Below are positions 42,723 through 54,700 of a stretch of DNA of 64,000 nucleotides, piece by piece. Source of the DNA: Microthyrium microscopicum (lineage: Eukaryota; Ascomycota; Dothideomycetes; Microthyriales; Microthyriaceae); contig MU004230.1 of the NCBI GenBank assembly GCA_010405405.1, positions 2,997,744 through 3,061,743 of the forward strand. The letters are read 5' to 3'. Positions within the stretch are counted from its first letter, which is position 1. Each line of letters begins with the position of its first letter. The translations under genes and the position numbers were made by a program. The notes below the pieces were generated by a model. It was not told where the DNA came from, ran no database searches, and was given only the letters and a program-made list of their open reading frames with translations.

Positions 42723-45700
42723 CTATGAACCGGTTTCGACAACTTCAGAAAACCACTGTCGCAGTGCGGCAGACAGGACAATGGGCAACTCGCTGACATC
42801 TCTAACCACCAGCCACCATCGGAATGGGAACGTGTCCATGTACTTTTTTCTGGTGACTTTCATTTCCCCAGTATCATCTGCAGTGAATTCTGCAGTCTGT
42901 AAATCCATAATGCTCTGGGTTTTGGATTCCGAATTTAGCTGGTCGACAATGACAAACACAATCATAATTCTCTCGTCTTGTGCTTGCCGAACTAGACGTG
43001 TAATTGTTTCATGCTCCTCGCAAACCCCATCGCTTATGATGAGCATCAGTTGCCAGAGGTCTGCTGTGGCACCATGAGAATTGTTTCTTGCGGTGCGGAA
43101 CAAATCAATAGCCTTGTGCACAAGTCGGCGAATGTCGGTCTTGTCTTGCTGGAAGGAGAAAGATTGAAAGAGATTAGCCCCGGCGTTTTCGGTGAATGGG
43201 GTTCCAAAGGGGTGTGCTATGTTGGCATCTTGACCAAAGCTGAGGAAGCAAAGATCTCCAGCTTCCAGAACAGAGAGGGATTTTGCAATTAGAGCAAGTG
43301 TTTGAAATGCTAGATCGACCTTGTTCTGATCCTTTTCGTCAGAATCGGCCATACTCTTGCTGTCGTCGAGAGCGAGCATGATTTGATAACTTCGCTTCGA
43401 CGGAACACTACGTCTCATCCAAATCTTGTCGCGCTTATAGGAAGAGGCGATATAAGGGATGATTCGTTTGATATTAAGCCGCTTGCCAGTACGGAAGTCG
43501 CCTCGAAGTTTGGTGGCAAGAGTTGGGGCAAGGATAAGTCGTAGCTGCTCCGTCAAAGTTGCAGAAAGAGTTCGAGTACTGGCTTCATGTTTAGCCCATA
43601 AAGCTCCTGCAGGTTCTGTTGATTGCTCGGAATATTCTTCGGGTGTACCAATGTTGATACTGTCGATGTCAAGATCAATTTCTTCCGCAAATTCATCGCC
43701 ATCCATGGCATCGTGACCATTCAGCTGTTCCTCGAGATTTTTTTGTTGACCCACGAATGCGTTTGTTTGTCCTACCGCCGGAGCAGAAGAGTGGGTGTTG
43801 TCTGCATCCTTGGGAGCATCTTCTGTCGCATCCATATCTAGGTCATCCTCTAGCGGCTGAGCTACCTCTTGGTCGTCAACTGGGACAGCCTGTTCTTGAT
43901 CTAAGGCGCTAGCTTGTTCTTGAGTGGCCACTCCAAGGGCTTGTGCTTCGCCATCAGCAGTGTCGTCGGGTAGGTGCTCAAAATCAGCATCAGTCATATC
44001 GACATCAGTCTGCTCAGGTCTGGCGTTCTGTTCCTCTTCTGGGGCATGTATTTGTCTTTGTTGATTGTACCATTTCTGGAGCACATCGCCCAACTTTTTG
44101 AATGGTTCAGAACCTGATCTTTGGCTTTCTTCTTTACGACCCACTGCGTCCATGGTCCCAGATTCTTCATCGGTGCCTTTGCCCCCAGTAGCGTCCGCAG
44201 ATTGGCCTGTATTCTCAGACTCTGTTCCTTGAGTGGCTTTTGATGCGCTGTTGAAGTCGGAACTCTCTTGCTTTTCCTCATCATTAGCCTGAACACCAGC
44301 ACCTTGTTGATCATTTGGCACAACGTCTTCGGCACCTGCATCAGTATCTGGTGCATGCAGAGCTGGCTCTGGCTCAAGTTCAGGTTGAGGCTCGTCAATA
44401 CCCTCATCTTTCTCTCCTTCCGTGCCTACCTCGGCTTCGTCGTCGGCATTGGAGCCAACATCCTCTGAATCGGCTGGAGCATCATCCATCTCAACATCGT
44501 CAACTTGGGGTTGCTCTTCGTCTAGTGACTTGTAGTCATCGTCATTTCCATCCTCATCTGCAGGAGCCTCATCTTCGCCCAAGTCGCTGAGTCCATCCAT
44601 AGATTCATTCATTGAACCGGCTTGACTCTGTTGATCGATATCCATGTCATCCGGTAAATCGAGGGTTTCTCCCTCGTCCATGTGAGGATCGGCGGCTTCT
44701 TCATGTTCTTGCGTCATCCCTTCAGGCTCATCCGCGGCTGCTTCTGGGGAGGATGCGTCTTCTTTCGCATTATCTTTGTCATGCTGCTCTTCTGCAGCAA
44801 CTTGTTCCTCCTCCTGAACACCTTTGCCATCCTTCCCTTCCTTTTCCTTTTCAGTCTTCTCGCCAGAGTCCCACATCTTTTCATCTACAGCAGATGGACC
44901 CAAGTCATCCACGTCGCCTACTTCTTCGTCCATCTCTTCATCATCATTTTCATCACCCGAACCCTCGCCATCTTTTTCTTGGTCTTCGACATCGTCAGTT
45001 TGTCCCTGCATATCAGCATCTGCCATATCAACAGCATCTTGTTCATCGTCCATGTCTTTATTCTCTTTGTTCTCCTGCTCTTGTTCTGCCAACTCAGTAA
45101 GATCTTCATCGTCCCCAATATCTTTACTGATATCCTCAGCTCCTTCGCCGTCACCAAGGCCAGTTCCGTCCTCGAGCTTCTCGGTTCCAGCTTCTGCACC
45201 AGCGTTCTTGTCCGGAGGAGTGCAGAAACCATTCTTGGCAAGATTTACAAATGTCTTTGCCAAGGTGTAGGCCAGTCTCGAGGTTGCTTGATGAAGATTC
45301 GAGTACTTGTCTATGCAATTTTGTGCTATGCAATTATATTGGCGAATAATTGGAGTCACACTGGCCACGAGTTGGACAGCAGCCTGGAGATCTTGTTGTT
45401 GAATGTGGTGCAGTCTGTCGAGCAAGCTTTTCAAATTTGAGAATTGAGCTTGAATACGCAGACATCTGAAATTCATCATTCGACTTTTCTCTTCTGCAAC
45501 GAACCACGACGGTACCTCATTGCTGGAAGGTAATGCAGCCTGTGACTTTTCAACTTCTTGGATTGTTGCAAGTACCGCATCAATCATTCGAAAAAGATCC
45601 TTACGGAATTCAACTACTCCATAGCTCTGTGCTGCATGCACTCCGTTGGAGTAAATATCTTCTGATGACATGAATGGCTCTAGCTGCGTTAATGAAGGCA

Positions 45701-48700
45701 CAATGAAAGGGAACTCTGCCTTCCACTCTTCGGCATTTTCTCGCAGTTGCGCCATCATAGACAAGCAGTCCTCCAGAATTTGCTTTTCATCATCACTAGT
45801 GATTGCGGAGGGAAGGTTGGGAAGATTAACGATCTTGTCTGACATCTCCAAACAAGACTTTGACCACTTCTCTAAGCCCGATATTGCTGCAGCGGCCTCT
45901 AAGCCACCGAGAGAAGCTTGTGCGTTGATTGTTGTGACTACGACTTGACAAGCATAAGACACGCGTCTCATTGTCTTAAGTGAAGTTTCAAGCTTGCGAC
46001 GAGAGCCCTGACCACCAGGATACAATTGATAACCTGCATTCGCCACGTTAAGCATCACCTGAAGCTCACTATCGAATGTAGCAAGCTCAGAGCTGACTTG
46101 AATGAGATTTGTTCGTTGGCTTATGACCTGCTGAAGAAGTCCTTCCAGGTAGCCGATGCTTCTGTTGACTTCAGCTGATGTGAGATCGGAAGAATGCTCG
46201 TGTGGAACATCGCGAACTTGTGGCATGAGGGTCAAAAGTCTATGAAAGTATACATCAGATGTTGCCTCCTTCTCATCTTGCCAAGCAGGAGTCATTGTAA
46301 TCAGTCGGGCACGGGAATCTTGTCGAGCCAGTGTATCACTGGAAAGATTGGATTGCAAGCCCATACGTCGGAGTAGCTTCAGGGTATCCGCAAAAAGAGC
46401 TCGCTTGCGGTTTTTAAGTGCCTTGACGGCGTCTTTAGTCTCGTCCGATAGTTTTCCGGGAGTAGCTTTTTGAAGTTCAGCCATGGAGTCCTTAAGCTGT
46501 GACAAGAAGTCGATGAGATACTCGGAGCCGTCTTGTGCTTCGTCGGAACCTTCGCTGTATATTTCAACCATAAGCTTGACAGTACTGTCGATATTGCGAA
46601 ATCTCGACGGCACTTCCAACCAATCTGCAAAGTGTTGTTCAAAAGTTGTCTGAGCTTCAGTCGCCAATGAAGAAGACTGAGCTTGTATCTTTTCGGTGAC
46701 TATAAGCGTGTTCTGCTCCACACTTTCGGATGGTTCTTTGGCGAGTATAGAGGAACAAGACTGTCTCAATAGAGCCCGGAACTTTCGAACAACCTTAAAT
46801 AGCTTCCGATGAGAAGATTTCGCACTTTGTCGCAATGCGTCAATATTGGTGTCTTTCCAGCTCGCAAGTTGGACCACTTCTTTAACATCTTTTTCCATTC
46901 GAGCTCTCTCTTTGTGCAGCAAATCGTTGACAGGCGCTCGAAACCGGTTGTAGAAGGCCACAAAATTTGCGAGTGCTGCACGAATGACACCGAGTTGCGA
47001 TTTTTCACCTTCGCGGTGGCGCAGGTCTGCAATGAAAGCTGACAACAGATCCAATCGAGCATGAAATTGGCCAATACTGGTGGATTCGAGGAACTTCTCT
47101 AGAGTACGAACCATTTGCAAGGCATGATCTTGGACATTTTCGCCAAGAGCGTCAAGGCTTTCAGAAGCAGCAATGATACTTTCGTAAGCCACGAACCACC
47201 AGCTCTTCGCATCGTTGACGCAATTCTCCACTTCAAGATCCAAGAGTTTCAACCAGGTACTGAGCTCTAACTGACGCCAGTGAACGAGAAGGTTTGTGAG
47301 TTCGTCATATAGTGTTTCTGCACTATATTCCTTGCTCGCAACTTTCTGCCATTCGTAGATGGCTTCATGCAGCTTCTCACATTTCGTCATGAACTTGACC
47401 ACTGGTTCAACATGACTGAAGTCGAGCACCTCGGAACAAATTCTGAGGACATCGCCAAGAGTAGCTTGCTCGGGCCAGGTAGTTTGTAGCTCTCTGAAGC
47501 GAGTCTGTATTTTCCGTACATGAACTATAAGTGATAGAGCTTCTTTGATATTCTCGTCTTTGTATATGTTGTATGTTCCATGCTCAGGAGAAATGGCGGA
47601 GACTCGGCGCAGTTGGTTCTGAATGCCAACGTACAACAAAGGTAGTGACTGTACTGACAGAGCGTTTTGATCCAGCCCCTCGAGTTTTTGAAGGTAAGCC
47701 AGGAGAGATGTGTCTTGCGCAGAAGAGCAGAAGATCCGTGCGTGAAGATCATGGATCTCTACAGAGAGATTTCGCATACGATCAGCGTTGGTAACCTTTC
47801 GCTTCGAGTCAAGTTTGTCCTCGCTAGGAAATAGCTCTTCAAACTCTTGCTCCTGTGCTTCTTCATCATCCGAGTAAGAGCCGCGGAAAGTGTAGAGATT
47901 TGAATTTTTGACATTCTCTTCCTGTGCTTCTTGAATGCTAGTCTTCCACTTGTAATAAAAATTATCAAGTATGTTTTGAGTAGTCAGTGTATCCGACTTA
48001 TCGATGCTATGATCAACTTTGCGAACCGTGGCAAGTCGACGAAGCTCCTGAAGACTTTCCGGGGCATTTGAAATTGGCTGAAATACGAGATTATGGAAGC
48101 TGAAAGTCGATGTCGCTATTCCCAAAGATAGGGGATACGATCCACCATAAAGTGTCAGGCCAATGATTAGAAGGTGAAGAAAACCGATCAAAGGTTGGGT
48201 AATATCATTGTAAGCCTTGAATTGATGTTGCAGCTTTTGGATGATTTGAAGCAGATTTGGCACGGTGGAAGAGTCAAGTAGTTCTTCGTGGCGTTCAATG
48301 CGGGCTACCAAAACACCAACAATGCGCAAAACGTGATTGAACTCCTCTTGAATCTGCTCAATCTGGCTGATGCTTGGTCGTTGAGCCACCCCATCCAATT
48401 CAGGAGGCTCGACAGTGCCCATGTCTGCGATGAGCGATGAAATCTGAGCAGATCTCAAGCTGACTTCCTGTCCACTGAAAGTCTTCTGGTATTGTTGAAA
48501 CGCCTCCTTTCGGTTTTGCCAATATTGCTGGGCGTACCACCGCATATCTTTCTCGACGTGTTTCTTGGCAAGTGGATCTACGAGGGCATTTGGCACATAG
48601 CACAAGAGGTGTGCAATAGCCAGTGAGATGTATGCTTGGCCAAGGCCGCTTATGGACTCATCTTTTGGGCTCCTTAGATAAGTCTGCAGAGGCAGTAAGT

Positions 48701-51700
48701 ATCGCCGGGAAACAACTCCGTAGGCTTGAGAATCCAATGGCTCGGGGCTATCCTTCAAACTGGCTACCAGCGTGACGGTCAGTTGCTCTAATATATTGAA
48801 GAGGTCCTCAAACTGAGATGAGCAGAGCATTTGCCCGTAGCGTGCCCAAGATTTGCCAAGATCCTCTAGTTCCGTTCTCAGAAGCGACATATTCCGCAAT
48901 TGAACGCAATCGCAATTGCTTACTTTTTTCAAAAGACTGTTGGTTGGCGAATTTCGAAGCAGCCCACCCCCTGTGCCTACGTACAAGGAGATGTGATGCA
49001 AAGTCTTCGAGCCATTTGAAGACTGGGCTGAGGAGCTGGCAGATAAAATCTCTTTGGAAGGGACCCCCGAGAAGACGCTTGAGTTCGAGTAAGCTTGAGC
49101 TACCTCTGCATGCTCTTTCGAGTTTGCTGCGATTGCGAGATCGATGCGAGCACAAAGTTGACGATATTCGGATCGAAAATATGGCTCAGCAGCGACGTCA
49201 GGTTCGAGATTTGTAGCCTTGAGTCCATCTAAAGTCTCCTTCACGCGGCTAAAAAGGTCTTCAGTGTCAACCGTTAAACTAGTCTGGCGGAGAAGAGATA
49301 AAGAATTATCAAAGGCGCCACGAACTTTGATCACTTCAGATGGTTGAACAGAAGCTTTCCAGCGGATTTCATCGAACTCATCGATCATCGACTCTAACTT
49401 TTGGAAGGATAAGAAAGTCTGAAAGTCGTGGGGAATCTGGGGTTTGAAGATGGTCCAGAGAGTTTCCATGTACCAGCCACTAGTGGTTTCTGCTGACAAG
49501 AGCTTCCTAAGGATTTGCTCCTGGTAGCTAGAGAAAGCGTCGTTGGGCTTCTTGAGCGATACCGTGTATCGAGAAAGGAGGTTATAGAGACAACCTAAAC
49601 TCAATCGAATGTTCATCTCTTGCATTGACGAAGCGGTAGTGTGAGACATAATGTACATCCAAGATACTTGAACAGCCCGGAATACCTGCAACTCTTGGTC
49701 CCCATGCGTGTTTGGGGCTGTCTTTGCCATAGCGCGGGTGAATTGCTCAACAGCCTGCGTTTGGGCGTGGATATAAGTCCCAACAAGCTCAAGGAGACCA
49801 TTCAATCGCTTGTTTTTGCTTTTCGGAGTCGCCGAGGAAATGAACACGCCTGAGGATTCCCATAATTGGCACTGCAAGAAAGCAATATCACCTAATGCAC
49901 CAAGCCACATGGCCGTCGGTTTTGAGATTTCTCTTGATTGATAGCCAGAAGCATCATTCAGAATGTGAGCAAAAGCTCTTTCAAAAAGAAATTCTCTGAC
50001 GGGATCGAAGCGGTCATACCAAACAGACGGTTGCTTTTTGAATTTGAGCAGTTGTTTAACAGACGCTACAAGGGCCGTAGAGCTGTCGCCTAGAAGTCCA
50101 GACCGAATCTGGCGTTTAAAACACTTGATCATGTCCATATCCTGGATTTGAAGATGATCAACTGCAACCTCTGCAAAGTGACCGATCTGATCGTCGGGCA
50201 TGAATATCATCTGCACCGATTGCATGATTTGCGAGAATGGATATAATTTTGACTCGAGGCATAATCCAGCGGGTGAGGTGGACCAATTTTCGTCATAATC
50301 GAGATGAATTTCTAGTGCTCGATTACGCATAGCTCGAGAAAGTTCACCATATTTTGGATCCACGGTGAGAAAAATTCTGAAATCAGGGTGAGGTAAAATG
50401 ACCTTGGCCTCTCCATTCTTGTCAGGATGTTCGCTGACGGTGAGCGTTCCATTCAGTTCAAGGAGAGAATTTAGTCGATCGAGGACGGATGAATTGCAAA
50501 GGTTTGCGTTATCCAGAACGACCCAATCTCCTTGTTCCATCGCATCTATCAAGATACCGTCCACCCATTCGAATTTGACTCGACCTGTTTGAGCTGCCTG
50601 GTCTAAGAGCCAAGCGCCCTCTTCAATGAGTTGGCGATTATTATACCGCTCGTGAAAATTCCCATCTTGGGCCAAATCAAGAAAAGACTGCAGCTTGGGT
50701 AGATCGGTTTCAACCGATGCTAAAGAGATGTGACTCAACATAGACAGTACTTCTAACGCCAAAGTAAGCTGTGTCTCCGCGACGATGAAGCGCTCCACTT
50801 CTATTCGCACTTTTGAGACATATCTCATCAATTGTCGAGCGGGATCAGCTTGCTCAAAGCCACCAACAAGATCCATTGCATCGGTATCTGAGTTCATGGA
50901 CAAGGACACTAGTTTGACACCGCGAACTGCTGCCAAATGCTCAAGAAGAGTAGTCTTTCCAGCTCCAGATGATCCAACTAGAATAGCAGGCCAAGCCTTC
51001 TGAATGCAGCCTATCAAGGCTTCAACAGCTGGCAAATGCTTCCTTGAAAAGCCCTGAGAAGGATTGGTAGTGGGGCTGATGAGATTCTGACGTTTCATAG
51101 GCATTATTCCAACTTGATATTCGTGCTTGTTGAGTTTGTGATAGAATTGCCGAAGCTCTGGTGGTCCTTGGAAGGACTTCTCGAAAAGCTCTTCAACGCT
51201 ATCCCGATCGGTCTGGGAACGAAACCGTCGACGAAAGACGATGTCGCAGAGGTCATAAGCAGTGCACCAGTCCAAGACAGACACGGAAGGGTCATCGTGC
51301 TCAAAGAATTGAAGCCAACGAATAGTGTCACGTAAGTTGAATTCCCAAGGGCTTCCAAGCGCCCCAAAAGAGTGTGTGGTGCGCACTTTATTGTCCAAAG
51401 AAGAAACGAAGGAAGTCAACGATCGAATCGTACCTTCATCGACCTGTGGATAAAGTTGTTGGCAAATGATTTGAAGATCTTCAGAAGTAAACGCATCAGC
51501 ATAAACGACCGTAAAGCGATTGACAAATGATGCCGGAAGCCCTTTGCGACCACCGCCCTGATGATGAGGATTTTGTGCTGCGAATAAGCGAAAGTTCGGA
51601 TGCTTTTTGAAGGTCTGGTTAAGTTCAGCCACAAATGCTTCCCCTCTATGATCTAAACAAGCGTTCAGGCCTTCTAGAACTGACTGTGAAGCCAAGTTCA

Positions 51701-54700
51701 TCTCATCAAGGAGGACCCAATCGCCGTTCTTCATTGCAGTCAAAAAAGATGCGTCTCTCCAAGCGAAAACACCGGCATCTGCACCTTCGACCGGTACATC
51801 TGAACCGAATAGATCCATGAGATCCGTTTGCTCGGAAAGATTCATTCTGAGAATGTGCTTGCCCAGCATTTTTGCTAGCGAAGAGACAAGGGTGGTCTTT
51901 CCGACACCAGGATCACCTTCAATCAGAATTGGCTTCGGCAGTTGCAGCGCTCGAACTATACGCATTGCATTCAGGCGAGTGGTAGGTGCAAGGAAAGTAA
52001 AAGATGCGTCGTTTAGAGAAGCTGCTGCACGTGGGAGTGAGAATTCTCCAATTTTCAAGAGCTCAGGAGACATATTGAGTTCTGGTCGAGCAAAGTAGAT
52101 CTCGGACAATGGCATTTGTAGAGACGCTTCAAGTTGAACCACGCACTTTTCTCTTTCTGCGGCTAAAGACGACGTAGCTATAGACAGCAAGCCAGCTGGA
52201 TTGGCCCCTAGAGTGTCGATGTAGACCATAGCCATTGCATGGAGTAACCGGTTCTGCGGCTCTGGATGTGTAGATATATTGACAAACTCGATACATGCGA
52301 GAACATCTCGAATGGAGACTAAAGAGTTTAGGGAGGTTTTGTATGTCTGGTTGAACCAGCTGGCAAATTCTACCATGGGATCACACAATGACGAGTTTCC
52401 AGACGACAACTTCGCTCTGGCAATATCACGAACATCACCAAGGTCTTCAATTGAGGGTACCCAAATTTCTGTGAAACGGTTTCGCAGTGCTGGAGAGAGC
52501 TCTCTTTTACCGTAATCGCCTCCTGGGTTCATCGTGGCCATGAATTGAAAGCCATCGACAGCCGCCACGAAGGAATCAATGGGACCCTTTTCAGCGAGCA
52601 GAATTGTTCTAGCTGGCTCCAGAACACTATTCAAGCGTTCAAGGACAGAGTCATCAGCGAGTGAGATCTCATCAAGAAGAAAGAATTGGCCAGTTCTCAT
52701 GGCCGTAACTAAACTTCCATCGCTCCACTGAAAAAGAGCCGACATGCTTGTGCGAAGCTCTTGGAGTTTCTGGGCATGAGTGAATTCCGGGCCTTGCGGC
52801 AGTTGATCGTACCGAGCAAGTAAGTCATTGATTCCTTCACTTTCTTCATGCAAGTTTAGAACCTGTATGAGTAAGCTGCGCAGCTCTTCTTCGATGCTCG
52901 AACGGTTGCGGATTGGTCTCTGAGAGCCGATCAGGTCCCCAGTTTCAGTGTTCTGATGGGCATTGACTATATGCAGTGTCTTTCCAAATGCATCTGCTAG
53001 CATCTGGCATACCGTCGTCTTGCCACAGCCAGTCTCTCCGATGAGTAGAACCGGCTCGTTATTACGAAGTGCATGAGCTACAAGGACGTAGAGTCGGCGC
53101 ATCGCTTTAGTCCACACAACATCCACAGACGTGTTGTTCTGCAGATACTGAGTAATCTCTGGAGATGACTCGGCAGCATAGAGAGTATCAAGATTAAGAG
53201 TCACACGTGGACCTTTCTTGCTGATGACAGATTCAATGATTTCTTTGACCTTCTGGCGCTCCTCACTCTTTCGAACACGTTCACCCAAAAGCATGTATCC
53301 ATTGATAGCAAGCTGTTCCAAAGAGTCCGCTCTTCGCAAAGCCCATCGAAACAAGTCTCGAAGGGTGGCGAAACTCTTTTGCTCGAATAATCGAGTTTCC
53401 TGCCGAATATTGCTCAGCTCTCGATACACCTCTACTATTCTTCGACTCCATGATTCCGGAATTTGCGTTCGACGATGAAGGATATCGCACAATTCGTCGA
53501 CAGGTATATCATCAAAGTGAAGCTCCAAGAAACGATTACGGAATGCTCGTGATAGCGGTTTCCGGCCACCATATAAGCCAGCCGGATTTTGGGTTGCGAA
53601 AAGCATAAAGTCTGGATGAGGCCGGACCGTCTCTTGTGTCTCCGGTATTAGAAGTTCGCGATTGTCGTCCAGCAGTCGATTGAGCGCCTCAAGAACGTCA
53701 GAAGGTGCTAAATTCAGCTCATCGAGGACAATCCAATAGCCGTGGCGCAGAGCTTCCACCAAGATACCTTCTTGAAATTCGAGCTGGCCGTTGACATCAG
53801 AGACATAAGTTCCAAGGTACTCTTGCAAGTCAGTGTGTTCGTGGTTGTTGATTCGAACAAACTTGTTGCCAGAGATCTTAGCGAGATACTCAATCATGCT
53901 TGTCTTTCCAGAAGAAGTCGGTCCTTGTATCAGGACTGGATAACGACGACTAAACACAGCCCTTATCAGGTTGTTCAGATTACGTTGAACAAATGGTGTG
54001 ATGATATAATGAGGCTGCTTTTCCACGAAATGTTGACCTTGCCGCAACCAGAAGTGATGATGTTGAACATAATCGTGCTTATCCTGAGGTTTGTTGAATG
54101 GCTTATTGAGCTCGGCTTTGACATTGCTTTTCTTCCCAAATATGGAGTCGAGGAGTAATGGTGCAAGCAATGCTTCAGACTCCTTATCAAGGAACGTAAG
54201 AAAACTCATATTGAACCCTTCATAGATTCCTCTGCGAAGGCCACATAGATGCGCAACATCTTTAGCGAACGTCAAACTTCGAGTCAGCGTTCGTAAACTG
54301 AAATGCGGTTTCTGCCCAGCACCATCCACAAGTAGGTTACCATCGGACATCTCCTGTATTTTGATATACAGCTCAGCCACTCGGATTACGATGGTTTTGT
54401 CCATGATGCTATCGCCGAGGTACGTCTGGACTATATGCTGAAGACTTTGAAGATCTTTGTCTGGTGATTCAACATAGATTTCCGTGAAGCGTGATCGAAT
54501 GCCCATTGGTAGATCGCGTTTGCCAACATCAGTGGCCGGATTCATGGCAGCGAAAACTCGGAAGCCTGGGTGTGCAACTACTCGCTCTACTTTCCCTGCT
54601 TCTGTTAAAAGTATTGAAGGCGGAGAGTTTGCTTCACCGGCAGTAAAAAGATCCGCGAGTGCTTCAAGCGTGTCAGGAGATGCCAGATTTATTTCATCTA

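Noticed and set aside
44682-45440. 252-codon frame antisense to midasin
   Set aside because: It mirrors the acidic Asp/Glu-rich stretch of midasin and gives a Phe/Leu/Ser-rich product with no family.
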